Below, piece by piece: positions 36,951 through 47,647 of a stretch of DNA of 64,000 nucleotides (the stretch's first letter is position 1; each line of letters opens with the position of its first letter). The notes under the pieces were generated by a model that had not been told where the DNA came from, did not search any database, and saw nothing but the letters and a program-made list of their open reading frames with translations. The DNA comes from Polyangiaceae bacterium (GTDB taxonomy: Bacteria > Myxococcota_A > Polyangia > Polyangiales > Polyangiaceae). Both the position numbers and the translations under genes were made by a program. The stretch covers positions 124,001-188,000 of the forward strand of contig JAICTZ010000010.1 in assembly GCA_025936115.1 (NCBI GenBank), given 5' to 3'.

Positions 36951-37934
36951 ATGACAAAACCGGATTTGAACCAAATCGCCCTGTTCTCGCGCGTGGTGGA
37001 CGCGGGCAGCTTCACGCGCGCCGCCAAGGAGCTGGAGCTACCCATTTCCTCCGTCAGCCGCGGCGTCTCGAGTCTCGAGCGCAGCCTCGGTACACGCCTG
37101 CTGCAGCGCACGACACGCAAGCTCCACCTGACCGACGCCGGCAAGCGTTTTTACGAGAACGCGCACGTGGCGCTCGCCGCGCTCGAGCAGGCGACGAGCT
37201 CCGTTTCGAGCACGAGTGACGAAGCGAGCGGGCGCGTGCGGCTGACGGTACCGAGCGACGCCGGAGATCCATTCCTAGCGCGGATCTTCGCCGAGTTCCG
37301 GCAAGCTCATCCGGGCGTCGAGCTGCAGGTCAACTTCACGAACCGGTACGTGGATCTCGTCGAGGAGGGCTTCGACCTGGCGCTCCGTGCCGGGCGGCTC
37401 GCCGATTCATCGCTCGTCGGTAGCAAGATCGTCGATTCGGAGTTGGCGCTCTTCGCCGCACCCTCGTATCTCGAGCGCCGTGGGACACCGCGCGTCTGGG
37501 ACGACCTCGTCGAGCACGATACCGTCGTCTTCGATCGCATGCGCAGCTGGTCGCTCGAAGGGCCCCGCGGCGTCGAAACGCTGCGACCACACCCGGTAGT
37601 GGTCGTAGATTCGATGGGTTTTCTGAGCCACGCAGTCGCTGCGGGCCTCGGGATCGGGCTCGTGCCGCTCGAGCGCGCCCTCGCCGACACCTACGGCCGC
37701 GATCCGCCCACGCTCGTGCGGGTCTTACCCGACTTCGTCTTTCGCGGCGCGGCGCTTTCCCTCCTGTGGCCGGCCTCACCGTTCATCCCGCGGCGCGTCG
37801 TGCTCTTCCGCGAGCACCTGAGCAAACGCCTGCGCGAGCGTCACGCGAGCTGTTCGGAGGTGCTCGGCACACGTGGCCCGGACACGCCCTTGCCTACGCC
37901 TGCCTCACGGCGTCGAGGGCGGAAGCGCCGCTGA
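36951..37934 (+). CDS. LysR-family transcriptional regulator
   Basis: A 327-residue regulator with an N-terminal helix-turn-helix (ALFSRVVDAGSFTRAAKELELPISSVSRGVSSLERSL type spacing, about 7-65) and a periplasmic-binding-like effector domain (about 90-295). It is divergent from doxX with an 81-nt gap, the usual layout for a LysR regulator and its target. The C-terminal 25 residues are Arg/Pro-rich. Confidence 0.93.
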   Translation: MTKPDLNQIALFSRVVDAGSFTRAAKELELPISSVSRGVSSLERSLGTRLLQRTTRKLHLTDAGKRFYENAHVALAALEQATSSVSSTSDEASGRVRLTVPSDAGDPFLARIFAEFRQAHPGVELQVNFTNRYVDLVEEGFDLALRAGRLADSSLVGSKIVDSELALFAAPSYLERRGTPRVWDDLVEHDTVVFDRMRSWSLEGPRGVETLRPHPVVVVDSMGFLSHAVAAGLGIGLVPLERALADTYGRDPPTLVRVLPDFVFRGAALSLLWPASPFIPRRVVLFREHLSKRLRERHASCSEVLGTRGPDTPLPTPASRRRGRKRR

Positions 37935-38060
37935 CGCCGGCGCTAACCCCGAGGCAGCTCAGCGTGCGCCGCGCGCCTCACGCTGATCGAAGCGCAATCC
38001 CTCGCTGTGACGCGAGACGGAGTAGCCGGCCGCAAGCGAACGTGGTACGGCCGAACGAGG

Positions 38061-39431
38061 ATGACGGTAGCGGGAGGCCGAGGGCTCACGTGCGCCGGTG
38101 AGGTGGTCGCCGGCAAGTACGTCGTCGAGCGGGTGCTCGGCAGCGGCGGCATGGGAGTAGTCGTCGCCGCGGTCCACCGTCAGCTCGGCACGCCGGTCGC
38201 AATCAAGTTTCTCCTGCCGCGCGGCGCCGAGCGGGAGCGGGAAATCGCGCGTTCGCTCAACGAGGCGCGCGCCGCGGCGAGCATCACGAGCCCCCACGTG
38301 GTCCGCGTCTTCGACGTCGACGTACGCGCCGACGGATTGCCGTTCATCGTGATGGAGCTGCTCGCCGGGGACACCCTGGCGGAGCGGCTCAAAAACGGGC
38401 CGCTCCGCGTCGCCGAGGCCGTCGACTACGCCGTCGAAGCCGCGGAAGCTCTCGGAGCCGCGCACGCGCGAGGAGTCGTGCATCGTGACCTCAAGCCCGG
38501 CAATCTGTTCCTCGCGAACGGGGGCGAGCACGACGAGAGCATCAAGGTTCTCGACTTCGGCATCGCCAAGAGTCTCGAGCTTACCGCGCAAGCGTCAGCC
38601 GGGACGACGGGGGAAACGTTCGTCGGGTCGCCGCCGTACATGTCGCCCGAACAACTGACCGAGCCGAGCAGCGTCGACGCCCGTACCGACGTCTGGTCGC
38701 TCGGTGCCGTGCTTTACGAGTGTCTGACCGGTGGCTCACCCTTCAGTGCCAAGAGCGTCGGTGAAGTCTGCGCACGCGTGCTGCAACACAATCCCGCACC
38801 CGTCGCAGCCTCGCGCGCCGATGTCCCGCGCGAGCTCGAAGCTCTCATCGAACGCTGCCTCGCCAAAGCCAGAGCCCAGCGCCCCGCCAGCATGCTCGAG
38901 CTCGCCCGTGCTCTCGAGCCGTTCGGCACCGATCGGGCGAGGCAGGCGCTGCGCATGCTCGAGCTCGCCGCCGGACGGCGCTCGGAACAGCGCGCGTCCG
39001 AGCTCGAGCCGAACGCGGAGAATGCCGGACCAGCCGTGCCGCTCGTCGATACGGAAACCGCGCTCGCGACCCGCGCCCCGACAGGCAACCCGGTGGGCCG
39101 CGGTCCGCGCTGGGCGGGCGCGGCGCTCGTTGCCGGCGCGCTCGGCGGAAGCTTGTTCGTTTACGTGGCGGTCAAGCGCAACGTGACCGCGGGCGTGAGC
39201 AGCGCCGCCGTGAACCGCAATGAACCCTGGGCGCCCGCGCGGACGCGCGTTACTGCGAGCGCTCCGGTCGCGCAGGAGCCGCCGGGCGGTGCGAGCGCTC
39301 TACCGCTCGCGTCGAGCGTCGCCCGACCACATCCCGCGCTCAAGCCGCCGCTCGCCACGCGCCGAGATGCGCGCGACTCGCGCAAACCGGAGCGTGACGA
39401 CACCGAATCGATCTATCTTGACCGCAAATGA
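38061..39431 (+). CDS. membrane-anchored Ser/Thr protein kinase
   Basis: A 456-residue Hanks-type kinase with Gly-rich loop LGSGGMGVV (27-33), Lys 49 (VAIKFLLP), HRD 141-143 (VVHRDLKPGNLFL), DFG 165-167 and 'YMSPEQL' in the activation segment. A transmembrane helix lies at about 350-372 (AGAALVAGALGGSLFVYVAV), followed by a Pro/Ala-rich periplasmic tail. GTG 38007 is an alternative start. Its stop overlaps the TPR gene by 4 nt. It is the second kinase with this gene neighbourhood in the window. Confidence 0.94.
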   Translation: MTVAGGRGLTCAGEVVAGKYVVERVLGSGGMGVVVAAVHRQLGTPVAIKFLLPRGAEREREIARSLNEARAAASITSPHVVRVFDVDVRADGLPFIVMELLAGDTLAERLKNGPLRVAEAVDYAVEAAEALGAAHARGVVHRDLKPGNLFLANGGEHDESIKVLDFGIAKSLELTAQASAGTTGETFVGSPPYMSPEQLTEPSSVDARTDVWSLGAVLYECLTGGSPFSAKSVGEVCARVLQHNPAPVAASRADVPRELEALIERCLAKARAQRPASMLELARALEPFGTDRARQALRMLELAAGRRSEQRASELEPNAENAGPAVPLVDTETALATRAPTGNPVGRGPRWAGAALVAGALGGSLFVYVAVKRNVTAGVSSAAVNRNEPWAPARTRVTASAPVAQEPPGGASALPLASSVARPHPALKPPLATRRDARDSRKPERDDTESIYLDRK

Positions 39432-40522
39432 CCCGGGTCCCCGCCCCGCTCACGGTCATGGCGCTTGCCACGTTGGTGGCGTACGCGCCTAGAACCGCCC
39501 GAGCCCAGGCGGCGAGCGACCTATCGGGACTCTCCGCCGAGGCCCTGTTCGCCGAAGGACGGCGGCTGATGACGGACGGTCAGACGCGGCAGGCGTGCGA
39601 CAAGTTCCGCGAAAGCGAACGGCTCGATCCCGCCGTCGGCACGCTGTTGAACCTCGCGCGCTGTGAAAAGACGCTCGGCCGCACCGCAAGCGCGTGGCTC
39701 GACTACCGCGAGGCGGCCTCTCGCGCTCAAGCGGCGGGTGAAGTAAAGCGCGAACGCGTGGCACGCGACGAGGCGGACGCATTGTCCCCGCTGCTGCCGC
39801 ACCTGCACGTGAGCGTACCGGTCAACGCGCAGCTCGACGGTCTCGAGCTCACGATCGACGCCACCGCTTGCCCGAGATCGCTCTGGAACAGTTCGCTGCC
39901 GCTCGATCCCGGGGCACACACGCTCACGGCTCGCGCACCCGGCTTCGCGCCGTGGAAAACCAGTGTTCTGCTCGCACCCGCCGAGGAGCGCGAGGCCGTC
40001 GTCCCTACCCTCGAAAGACGGAGCGAACCGGCGACGGGCCCCGCGCCAGACGACGCGACAACCCCCGCCCTCACGCCGGCCCTCACCCTCGCGCCGCCCC
40101 CCGCACGAACGGTCGCCGCGAGCCCGGCGTCACGCTCGCAGCCACTCGAGCCAACGGCGCACCGGAGCGGCGATCCCCTGAAGCTCACGGGCTTGGTCGT
40201 GGGCGGCGTCGGCGCTGCGTTGCTCGTGACGGGCGGCGGTTTCGCGCTGCACGCCAAGCGGCTCGACGAGAGCTCGCGCGAGAACGACCATTGCGACGCC
40301 GCGACGGGATGCGACGCCGAAGGCTTGGACATGAATCGCGACGCGCTGCACGCGGCCAATCTAGCTACCGGCTTTGCGGTCACCGGCGCCGTGTTGCTCG
40401 CCGCAGGGGTCGTGCTCGTCGTTCTTCCGCGTCACGCCGGCACGTCGAACGCGACACGCTCGGGCGGGCTCTCGCTGCAGGCTGAGCTCGGGAGCGTGTC
40501 GGGCCTGCGCGGCAGCTGGTGA
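39428..40522 (+). CDS. TPR/PEGA-like protein with two C-terminal membrane segments
   Basis: A 364-residue exported protein. After the signal peptide (TARAQ) comes a TPR-like region (LFAEGRRLMTDGQTRQACDKFRE; GTLLNLARCEKTLGRTASAWLDYREA), a PEGA-like strand region (LELTIDATACPRSLW ... LPLDPGAHTLTARAPGF), a Pro/Thr linker and two hydrophobic helices (LVVGGVGAALLVTGGGF and AVLLAAGVVLVVLP) with a Cys-containing loop. It has the same plan as the gene at 26602. It overlaps both neighbours by 4 nt. Confidence 0.85.
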   Translation: MTRVPAPLTVMALATLVAYAPRTARAQAASDLSGLSAEALFAEGRRLMTDGQTRQACDKFRESERLDPAVGTLLNLARCEKTLGRTASAWLDYREAASRAQAAGEVKRERVARDEADALSPLLPHLHVSVPVNAQLDGLELTIDATACPRSLWNSSLPLDPGAHTLTARAPGFAPWKTSVLLAPAEEREAVVPTLERRSEPATGPAPDDATTPALTPALTLAPPPARTVAASPASRSQPLEPTAHRSGDPLKLTGLVVGGVGAALLVTGGGFALHAKRLDESSRENDHCDAATGCDAEGLDMNRDALHAANLATGFAVTGAVLLAAGVVLVVLPRHAGTSNATRSGGLSLQAELGSVSGLRGSW

Positions 40523-41823
40523 ACGTGGCGGCAAACGGATCTGCGGTTCGCTCGAGAGCTGGCGCGCTCATCGGACTCGGCTTCATCGGCCTCGCCTGCA
40601 GCGGCGTGCTCGGCATCGAGCACTATTCGCCGCGCGCAGCTTCCGTGCGGCCGTGCGATCCCTCGGTCGCCGACTCCTGTCCGCCCGACGAGCACGGCAT
40701 CGCTCAAACGTGCTTTGCGGCGCACACCCTCGGCGGCCAGGACTTCTGTGTCGCGGCGTGCGATCCGACGCAAACGCCCGTGAACCCCGACGAATTCGCC
40801 TGCCTCGGCACCGGTGCACGCTTGCGCGTCTGCAATCCGGAAGTCCCGGACTCCTGCCCGGAGGGGCTGTCGTGCTACCGCGCGGAAGTCGCGCGCGTCA
40901 ACGGCGTGGTCTTCCCGAAGCAGCCGAGTGGCCTCTGCATCGACATGCCGGTATGTACCGAGAACGCCGACTGCGCAGGCGACCCGGTGCGCCGCCAGTG
41001 CGGTAGCGAGGTGGTGCGCGCGACGTATCCGGATCTCACCTTTGCGCTCGTGCTCAATGGTTTGCAGTGCGTGGAACCGTGCGAGGGCGCCGAGCTCACG
41101 TGCGCCTCCGGCGAACAGTGCTTGAATTCGGAGCTTTTCTCACAGCTGCCGTCCATCTGCGTGCCTGCGTGCGACGACGAGGCGTGCCCACCGAACTTCT
41201 ACTGCCTCGCCCACTCGGGGCCCGGCTATCCGCCGCTCTGCGTGCCCGGCATTCCGGGCGGCCGCTGCACGAACCCCGAAGACTGCTTGCTCGGCTATTG
41301 TGTGGACACGGGCGCGGGCTTCAACATGTGCAGTATCGATTGTGACTCGGACGCGGTCTGCCAGCTCCTCGCGGACATCAATCCCGGGTTCATCTGTCTC
41401 ATGGGGCACTGCGTCACCAAAGCGTCGTACGCCGGGGAAAACTGCCAGAACGCATCCCAGTGTCCGCTCGGCAAGGTTTGCTCTTCGTACAATCCCTACG
41501 ATCCGACCCACCCCCGCGATCCGAAGAACTTCGAATGCCGGCTACCCTGCGACGCGAACGGCCACTGCGAGCCGCGGGGAGGCATGCCGTACGTGTGTCT
41601 GCCGAACGGCGAGTGCTACCCGGGCGACATGGGGCTCGGCTGCACGAGCTCCGACGAATGCATGGGTGCCCTCACCTGCGAGTGCGTGGAAAGCTGTGAC
41701 AATCCCGCCAGGGCCCGCAGGATCTGCACCGAGCCGTGCGAAGTGGACGACGAGTGTCGCGGCTACGAGCAAAACAAGAAGGTGTGCCTGAACGGCTGGT
41801 GCCAACTCCCGTCACCGCCGTGA
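40519..41823 (+). CDS. Cys-rich lipoprotein
   Basis: A 434-residue lipoprotein starting at GTG 40519, which overlaps the previous stop (GTGA). Lipobox IGLAC. The mature part has about 40 cysteines in EB/EGF-like groups such as CRLPCDANGHCEPRGG, CTSSDECMGALTC and CEVDDECRGYEQNKKVCLNGWC, probably all disulfide-linked outside the cell. It ends the second kinase / TPR / lipoprotein operon, in the place of the lectin in the first. Confidence 0.85.
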   Translation: MNVAANGSAVRSRAGALIGLGFIGLACSGVLGIEHYSPRAASVRPCDPSVADSCPPDEHGIAQTCFAAHTLGGQDFCVAACDPTQTPVNPDEFACLGTGARLRVCNPEVPDSCPEGLSCYRAEVARVNGVVFPKQPSGLCIDMPVCTENADCAGDPVRRQCGSEVVRATYPDLTFALVLNGLQCVEPCEGAELTCASGEQCLNSELFSQLPSICVPACDDEACPPNFYCLAHSGPGYPPLCVPGIPGGRCTNPEDCLLGYCVDTGAGFNMCSIDCDSDAVCQLLADINPGFICLMGHCVTKASYAGENCQNASQCPLGKVCSSYNPYDPTHPRDPKNFECRLPCDANGHCEPRGGMPYVCLPNGECYPGDMGLGCTSSDECMGALTCECVESCDNPARARRICTEPCEVDDECRGYEQNKKVCLNGWCQLPSPP

Positions 41824-41840
41824 GCAGGGAGAGTCGCGGT

Positions 41841-43154
41841 TCATCGATCGGACTGCACGGCCTTCAGCATGCGATAGGCGCGCGGGCGCGTGATGCCGAG
41901 CTCGTGGGCGGCCTTGGTCAGGTTGCCTCGATGCCGTTCGAGCGCGGCCTTGAGCGCCGTTATCTCGTCGGGCGGATACGTGCTCGTGCTGCGGCGGGGC
42001 GGCGGCGGCGACGACGACTCCCGGTCAGTGTCCGGCACGAGCGCGCGCGCGCCGAGCAGCTCGTACCAATGCCGGCGCTTGAGCTCGCGCTCGTGCGGAA
42101 ACGCCGTGCAGAGTCGCCGCGCGGCGTTCGCGAGCTCGTCTACGTTCAGCGGCCAATCCTCGAGGCACAAGAGCTCGAGTAGCTCGGGTTCCAGGCTGGG
42201 AGGCGCATCACCCGCAAGCCTGCCGACACTGGCGGCGAACAGGGGCACGATGTCGGCGCGCCGGTCGCGCAACGCCGCAATCTCGGTCAGGCGCGCGCTC
42301 AGCCGCACGCCGAGCGCGGGCAGCAGCCGCTCGGGCGCAAGGGTGCTGAACGGAGGCTCGGCGGCAACGACGATTTGCGCGTCGAAGCGCGTGCGCTCGG
42401 TGGCGCCGAGCGGCGCGACAGTCCGCGTCTCGAGCATGGTCAGGAGCTCGCGTTGCGCCTGGAGCGGCAGCTCCTCGACGTTCCGCAGGAGCAGCGTGCC
42501 GTGCTCGGCAGCCCGCACGTAACCGAGCCCCTCGCTCGGGAATGCCGCCCGCGCGCCGCGAGTCCAGCCCAAGAGATCGCAGAGCCCGTCGAGGCTCGCG
42601 TCGAACACGACGAAGGGCCCGCCTAGCGAACGGGCGCGGTGCATGGCCCGCGCGACGAGCTCCTTGCCTACCCCTGCCTCGCCGAGGAGCAGTGCGTCGG
42701 CGCCGCTCGCAGCAGCCGCTTTCGCGCGCTCCCAGACAGCACGCATCAGCGGGCCCCCGACGATGCCGAAGCCAAGCTCCCGTTCGGTGGCGAGACCGGC
42801 AGGCGTCACGGCCTCGACGACCGCGATGAAATCTCCGAGCCTGAGCAGGTCGCCCACGCCGAGCGCCGACCGCTTCGTGCGCTCGCCGTTGGCGAATACC
42901 CCGTTTCGGCTCGCGAGATCATTGACGAAAATGCCACCGGCATCGCGGCCGACTTCCGCGTGCCGCCGCGACACGCGCGAGCTATCGAGCTCCGTCGTGC
43001 AAGCCGGATCGCGCCCCAACGAGACGGTTTCCCCGCCGAGAACCGTGACACGATCGGCGCGCGGATGGACCCAGCGCAAGATCATGATGGCGCCGGCGCG
43101 CGCCGAGTCCCCAGCGGTGGTCGTCGGCAGCTCGGGTTGCCCCGTGTGGCCCAT
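41841..43154 (-). CDS. FHA-domain regulator with degenerate AAA+ and Fis-type HTH
   Basis: A 437-residue protein of the sigma54-activator plan. The FHA domain (about 24-115) has SLGRDP, SRVSRRHAEV and NDLASRNGVFANG, so it probably reads phosphothreonine. The AAA+ domain has Walker A GEAGVGKE (158-165), but GAFTGA is replaced by GARAAF (200-205) and Walker B reads LLLRNVE (221-227), with Asp and Glu changed to Arg and Asn. A Fis-type HTH ends the protein (ALERHRGNLTKAAHELGITRP). It is thus unlikely to hydrolyse ATP or open sigma54 promoters. A Ser/Thr kinase operon lies next to it. Confidence 0.9.
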   Translation of the reverse strand: MGHTGQPELPTTTAGDSARAGAIMILRWVHPRADRVTVLGGETVSLGRDPACTTELDSSRVSRRHAEVGRDAGGIFVNDLASRNGVFANGERTKRSALGVGDLLRLGDFIAVVEAVTPAGLATERELGFGIVGGPLMRAVWERAKAAAASGADALLLGEAGVGKELVARAMHRARSLGGPFVVFDASLDGLCDLLGWTRGARAAFPSEGLGYVRAAEHGTLLLRNVEELPLQAQRELLTMLETRTVAPLGATERTRFDAQIVVAAEPPFSTLAPERLLPALGVRLSARLTEIAALRDRRADIVPLFAASVGRLAGDAPPSLEPELLELLCLEDWPLNVDELANAARRLCTAFPHERELKRRHWYELLGARALVPDTDRESSSPPPPRRSTSTYPPDEITALKAALERHRGNLTKAAHELGITRPRAYRMLKAVQSDR

Positions 43155-43277
43155 ACCGCACGGGTAGCACGAGCCTCGGGGTCGTAGGCGTGCACTCACA
43201 CCCGAGTGCTGGTGCGATGCCTGGCCAGCGGGTCGGTCACTATCACCGCGCCCACGCACACGGCCGTGGCAGTGGGC

Positions 43278-46200
43278 TCAGCTCGCCGCGCGAGCACTCG
43301 GCTGTGCGCCGAGCAAGCGTTCGAGGTGCGCGAAATCGATGGGTTTGACGACGTGTTCGTTGAAGCCCGCTTCGAGGGCGAGGATGCGATCGGCGCGCTG
43401 TCCGTAGCCGGTGAGCGCGATGAGGTAGAGGTTCGGATTCTTGGCGGCGGCACGCACGCGGCGCGCAAGCTCGAGGCCGTCGATGCCCGGAAGGCCGATG
43501 TCGACGATGGCGACGGCGGGCTCGAATTCTTCGATCAGGCCGAGACCCGCCGCGCCGTTGTCGGACGATTTGCAGTCGAAGCCCGCGTCCGTCAGGAGAT
43601 CACACAGCATTTCACGGCTGTCGGCGTTGTCTTCGATGATGACGACTTTGGATCCGCGCGGCAAAAGCGGCTTGCTCGCCGGATGCTGCTCGTCGAGCGC
43701 AGACACCCCTTGCGGGGTCGCGAGCGGCAGACGCACCACGAACTCGCTGCCTTTGCCCTCGCCGTCGCTCCTCGCCGTCACGGTACCCCCATGTTTCGTG
43801 ACTAGCCCGCGCACGAGCGTGAGCCCGATGCCGAGCCCGCCGCGCGCCCGATCCAATGTCCGTCGTGACTGGACGAAGAGGTCGAAGGCGCTGTCGAGCA
43901 TGTCTTTCGGCAGCCCGACGCCGTCGTCGCGGACGTGAATCGTCGCCTCGCCGTCTTCACGCGCGGCGCGCAAAACGACGTGACCACCCTGCGGCGTGTA
44001 CTTGGCGGCGTTATTCAGCAGATTCACTTGGATCTGTTGCAAGCGCGCGGGGTCGCCGTCGACGTACAGCGGCTCGGGATCGAGCTCGACGGTGAAGTGT
44101 AGTCCGCGCGACTCCATCAGGTTCCGCGTCGCGTCCACCGCGTCTTTGACCACGGGCCTGAGGTCGAGCACGGTCCTTCTGAGCTCGATCTTGTCCTGGG
44201 TCACGCGGCTCACCTCGAGCAAGTCGTCGAGCAGGCGGGCCATCTGTTGGGACTGCCGTTCGAGGATCGAGAGCAGCTTCGGGTGCTCTCCGGGACCGCC
44301 GCTGGCCGTGCGTTTGAGGAGCGCCGTGGCAGAGACGATCGCCCCGAGGGGGTTTCTGAGCTCGTGCGAGAGCATGGCGAGGAACTCGTCGCGGCGTCGC
44401 ACCGAGTCCTGGATCTTCTCCTCGGCGAGCTTCTCTTGCGTCACGTTCCGGAAGATCCCGATGATGCCCACGATGCGCGACGCCGTGTCGGTGAGCGGCA
44501 GCCGTGACACCAGATCCCACTCGACGGCGCCGTCCGGGCGCTCGCGCTTTTCGAGCTTGTAGTGCTGCGCGACCCCCGTTTGCACGACGACGTCGTCTTG
44601 TTGATGCGCGGCGAGCGCCGCTTCATGCCTCGGCAGCTCGAAGCCCGTCTTCCCGATCGCCTCGCGCGGATCAGCGAGACCGAGCCGCTCCGCCATCGGT
44701 TGATTGGTACGAATGAAGCGGCCGCGCGCGTCCTTGAAGTAGATGGCGTCGGGAATGCTGAAGAGCAAGCTGTTCAAGAGGTAGCGCTCGTGAAAGAGCG
44801 CGTCCTCCGCGGATTTGAGCCCGCTCACGTCGATGAGCGTGAGCACGACGCCGTCCACGCTGCCCCTGGCGCGGTAGGGCAGAATGCGCAAGAAGAACGA
44901 ACGATTGTGACGATCGCGGAGCTCGCGCTCGACACGCTCACCCGTCGCGAGCACGCGCTTCAGGTCGCCGTTCAGCTCGGGGTGCTCGACGGCGTACGTG
45001 AAGGTTTCGATGGGCCTTCCCACGTCCGTCGGGAGCAGGTTGAAGTTCTCCGCGATCTGCGGCGTGAATTTGCGGATCTTGAGCTCGCGGTCGAGAAAGA
45101 TGGTGCCGATGTCCGTGCTCGAGAGCAGGTTGTCCATGTCGTTGGCGAGCTCGGTCAAGTCCGCTATTTTGCGCTGGTACTCGGCGTTGACCGAATAAAG
45201 CTCTTCGTTGACGCTCTGGAGCTCCTCGTTCGTGCTCTGGAGCTCCTCGTTGGAGGCGAGCAGCTCCTCGTTCGCGGCTTGTAGCTCCTCGTTGCTCGAC
45301 TCGAGCTGCTCGGTCGTAGCCTGCAGGTTCTCTTTGGTGCGACTGAGCTCCACCTCGAGCGCCCCCAATTGCTCGCGCGAGACCTGACGGATGTCGATCT
45401 CCTGCTCGGCGACGGCCGGGAGACGCGCCTCGCCCACCATCGGCTCGAAGGAGATGAGAACGTGCGGCACCGCGACTTTCTTGCTTTGGATCCGCCGCAC
45501 CGTGATCTTGTAATTGGCGTCTTCGAGACAGACTCCCTTGAACACGATCGCCGACGGCTCCCGGAGCGCCCGCTGCACGCCGCTCACGAGCACCATCTTC
45601 AGATCCGACTCGACCATCTCGAACACGTCGAGTCCCTGACGCCCGTCGCGCAGCTTCAAGAAGCGCGCGGCACCGCCGAACGTGTGCACGAGCTCGCCGC
45701 GATCGTCGACGAGCAGGCTCGGCGGCATCAGCTCGTCGAGCAGCGTGTCGTACGTGCCGAGGAGCTGCGTGACGGAGTAACGCGCGGGGCCGAGCCCCGC
45801 GATCACGCCGCCCGAGCGCATGCTGGCCACGCCCGTGGTCGCCTTGGCGATCTGCGCCGAGCGCGGCTCGACGGGCATGCGCGAGTCGCTGTATTTCCTG
45901 TAAATGCGCCAGTTTTTGTGGATGGTTTCGAAATCGTGGTCGAGGTGCCCGAGGCTCTCGCTCGGGCCGAGAAACATCACTCCGCCGCGATTGAGCGCGA
46001 AGTGAAACAGGCTCAGCACCTTCTCCTGCGCGGCGGGCTGCAGGTAAATCAGCATGTTGCGACAGCTCACGAGGTCCACGCGCGTGAAGGGCGCGTCGCG
46101 AATCACGTTGTGATGCGCGAAGACCACGGTCTGCCGTAGATCCGGCACGATCTGGTAGGATTTGCCGCGCGGCAGGAAGTAACGCTCGAGCCGCTCGGGC

Positions 46201-47336
46201 GAGACGTTGGCGACCGCGTCCTCGTCGTAGAGCGCACGCGTCGCATGCTCGAGCGAGCCACGGTGCACGTCCGTCGCGAAGATCTTGAATTGCCGGCCGC
46301 TCTCGCGCGTGAGCTCGCTCAGGAGGATCGCCAGCGAATAGACTTCTTCGCCCGTGGCGCAGCCGGCCACCCAAACTCGAAACGGCGTATCCGCCGGCCC
46401 CGCCTTCAAGAGCTCCGGTAGGACCTCCCGCTCCAGGATGTCGAACGCCTCGTCGTTGCGAAAGAAGCGCGTCACGCCGATCAGCAAGTCGCGATAGAGC
46501 ACGTCGAGCTCGCGGTGCTCGCCCGTGAGCTTCTGTACGTACGAATCGATGTCCTGGACGTGCGACAGCTGCAGCCGCCGCTCGATGCGGCGCGTGATGG
46601 TGCTCGGCTTGTAGTGCGTGAAATCGATGCCGAATTCCTGCTCCAGCATGCGATAGACCGCGCTCATGCCGTGCTCGGAATCCGGGCTTTTTTCGAGCGG
46701 CGTGCCGGCACGCTGCGCGTGCTCGATCAGCGCCGCGGGCATGTCTTGCGGGGGCAGCACGAAGTCGGCGACGCCCGCGTCACGCGCCGTCTTGGGCATG
46801 CCGTCGAACTGCGCGCTCTCGACGTCCTGCACCACCACGAGACCACCGGCTTCGTGCACGGCCCGGATGCCGCGCGACCCGTCGCTGCCGCCACCCGAGA
46901 GCACGACTGCGACCGCGCGCGCTCCGCAATCCTGCGCGAGCGAGCGGAAGAAGACGTCGATCGGCAAGGACAGCTCCTGATCACGATCGCGTTCGCTCAA
47001 GAGCAGGCGCCCCCCGGAGATGATCATCTCCTTTTTCGGCGGGATCAGATAAATGTGGTTCGCCTCGACTGCCATCGCATCCTCGACGAGCCGAATCGGC
47101 ACCGACGTGCGGCGCGCGAGGATCTCGTCCATCAGACTCTTGAAGTCTGGCGAGAGGTGCTGGACGACGACGAAGGCCATCCCGCTGTCGGGCGGAACAT
47201 GCTCGAAGAAGCGCTCGAGTGCCTCGAGCCCGCCGGCCGACGCACCAATCCCGACCACGTAAGGCGCCACGGTGTCATTCGGCACGCGGACCTCCGCGCT
47301 CGAACCGGGCGCCGTCGAAGCATCGACAAGCTGCAT
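43278..47336 (-). CDS. CheB-CheR-PAS-histidine kinase-receiver fusion protein
   Basis: A 1352-residue soluble chemosensory hybrid. Order: CheB methylesterase (about 20-205; Ser 33, His 60, Asp 152), CheR methyltransferase (about 220-470; [13 protein letters not shown]), a linker domain, a coiled coil with repeated '[12 protein letters not shown]' heptads (about 690-760), PAS domains (about 760-975; [12 protein letters not shown]), HisKA with His near 991 ([11 protein letters not shown]), ATPase ([19 protein letters not shown]) and a receiver with Asp near 1278 (AIVDIGLPG). Such proteins link methylation-type signalling to a phosphorelay. It stands alone; no chemoreceptor lies nearby. Confidence 0.96.
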   Translation of the reverse strand: MQLVDASTAPGSSAEVRVPNDTVAPYVVGIGASAGGLEALERFFEHVPPDSGMAFVVVQHLSPDFKSLMDEILARRTSVPIRLVEDAMAVEANHIYLIPPKKEMIISGGRLLLSERDRDQELSLPIDVFFRSLAQDCGARAVAVVLSGGGSDGSRGIRAVHEAGGLVVVQDVESAQFDGMPKTARDAGVADFVLPPQDMPAALIEHAQRAGTPLEKSPDSEHGMSAVYRMLEQEFGIDFTHYKPSTITRRIERRLQLSHVQDIDSYVQKLTGEHRELDVLYRDLLIGVTRFFRNDEAFDILEREVLPELLKAGPADTPFRVWVAGCATGEEVYSLAILLSELTRESGRQFKIFATDVHRGSLEHATRALYDEDAVANVSPERLERYFLPRGKSYQIVPDLRQTVVFAHHNVIRDAPFTRVDLVSCRNMLIYLQPAAQEKVLSLFHFALNRGGVMFLGPSESLGHLDHDFETIHKNWRIYRKYSDSRMPVEPRSAQIAKATTGVASMRSGGVIAGLGPARYSVTQLLGTYDTLLDELMPPSLLVDDRGELVHTFGGAARFLKLRDGRQGLDVFEMVESDLKMVLVSGVQRALREPSAIVFKGVCLEDANYKITVRRIQSKKVAVPHVLISFEPMVGEARLPAVAEQEIDIRQVSREQLGALEVELSRTKENLQATTEQLESSNEELQAANEELLASNEELQSTNEELQSVNEELYSVNAEYQRKIADLTELANDMDNLLSSTDIGTIFLDRELKIRKFTPQIAENFNLLPTDVGRPIETFTYAVEHPELNGDLKRVLATGERVERELRDRHNRSFFLRILPYRARGSVDGVVLTLIDVSGLKSAEDALFHERYLLNSLLFSIPDAIYFKDARGRFIRTNQPMAERLGLADPREAIGKTGFELPRHEAALAAHQQDDVVVQTGVAQHYKLEKRERPDGAVEWDLVSRLPLTDTASRIVGIIGIFRNVTQEKLAEEKIQDSVRRRDEFLAMLSHELRNPLGAIVSATALLKRTASGGPGEHPKLLSILERQSQQMARLLDDLLEVSRVTQDKIELRRTVLDLRPVVKDAVDATRNLMESRGLHFTVELDPEPLYVDGDPARLQQIQVNLLNNAAKYTPQGGHVVLRAAREDGEATIHVRDDGVGLPKDMLDSAFDLFVQSRRTLDRARGGLGIGLTLVRGLVTKHGGTVTARSDGEGKGSEFVVRLPLATPQGVSALDEQHPASKPLLPRGSKVVIIEDNADSREMLCDLLTDAGFDCKSSDNGAAGLGLIEEFEPAVAIVDIGLPGIDGLELARRVRAAAKNPNLYLIALTGYGQRADRILALEAGFNEHVVKPIDFAHLERLLGAQPSARAAS

Positions 47337-47584
47337 GCCTGCGGCTCAGCAGCAAGCGTGCCAAGTACCGCGGCAACCCACGAGAGCTAAGAAAGCGCGG
47401 AAAACGCCGCCCGAGTCCGCGCGGCTGACTCTCGGACCGGCCACTTCCCTGCGCGCTAGGCCTGTGGCACCGCGCGCACCAGCGTGGCGGATTTGCAAGT
47501 GAGCGAGGCAGCATCCACCGTCGCGGCAGCGCGCGACGCGGCGATCGTCGAATCCGCCGGGGAAACCCGCCGACGGGAAAGAAC

Positions 47585-47608
47585 GGCGCCAGGCGGTCGC
47601 CCGGCGCC
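47585..47608 (-). terminator. candidate intrinsic terminator of the 49351-47648 gene
   Basis: On the minus strand a 10-bp stem with one G-T pair (arms at 47599-47608 and 47585-47594, loop GACC) is followed by CGTTCTTTCC. It lies 40 nt after the stop at 47648. The short T run makes it moderate. The 310-base gap 47337-47647 holds no gene; it also has a GCCTCGAGGC palindrome next to the stop. Confidence 0.45.
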
Positions 47609-47647
47609 ATTCCTCCACTGCAAGCAGCCGTCTCGCCTCGAGGCGGG

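Noticed and set aside
41841..43154. Active sigma54-dependent activator
   Set aside because: GAFTGA and the Walker B acidic residues are absent, so this call was not made.
44938..46374. 478-codon minus-strand frame inside the CheB-CheR kinase gene
   Set aside because: It is Arg/Ala-rich out-of-frame translation of a well supported gene.
47272..47618. Short frames in the gap between the CheB-CheR gene and the lipoprotein gene
   Set aside because: They are Arg/Ala-rich, lack ribosome sites and have no recognisable features.
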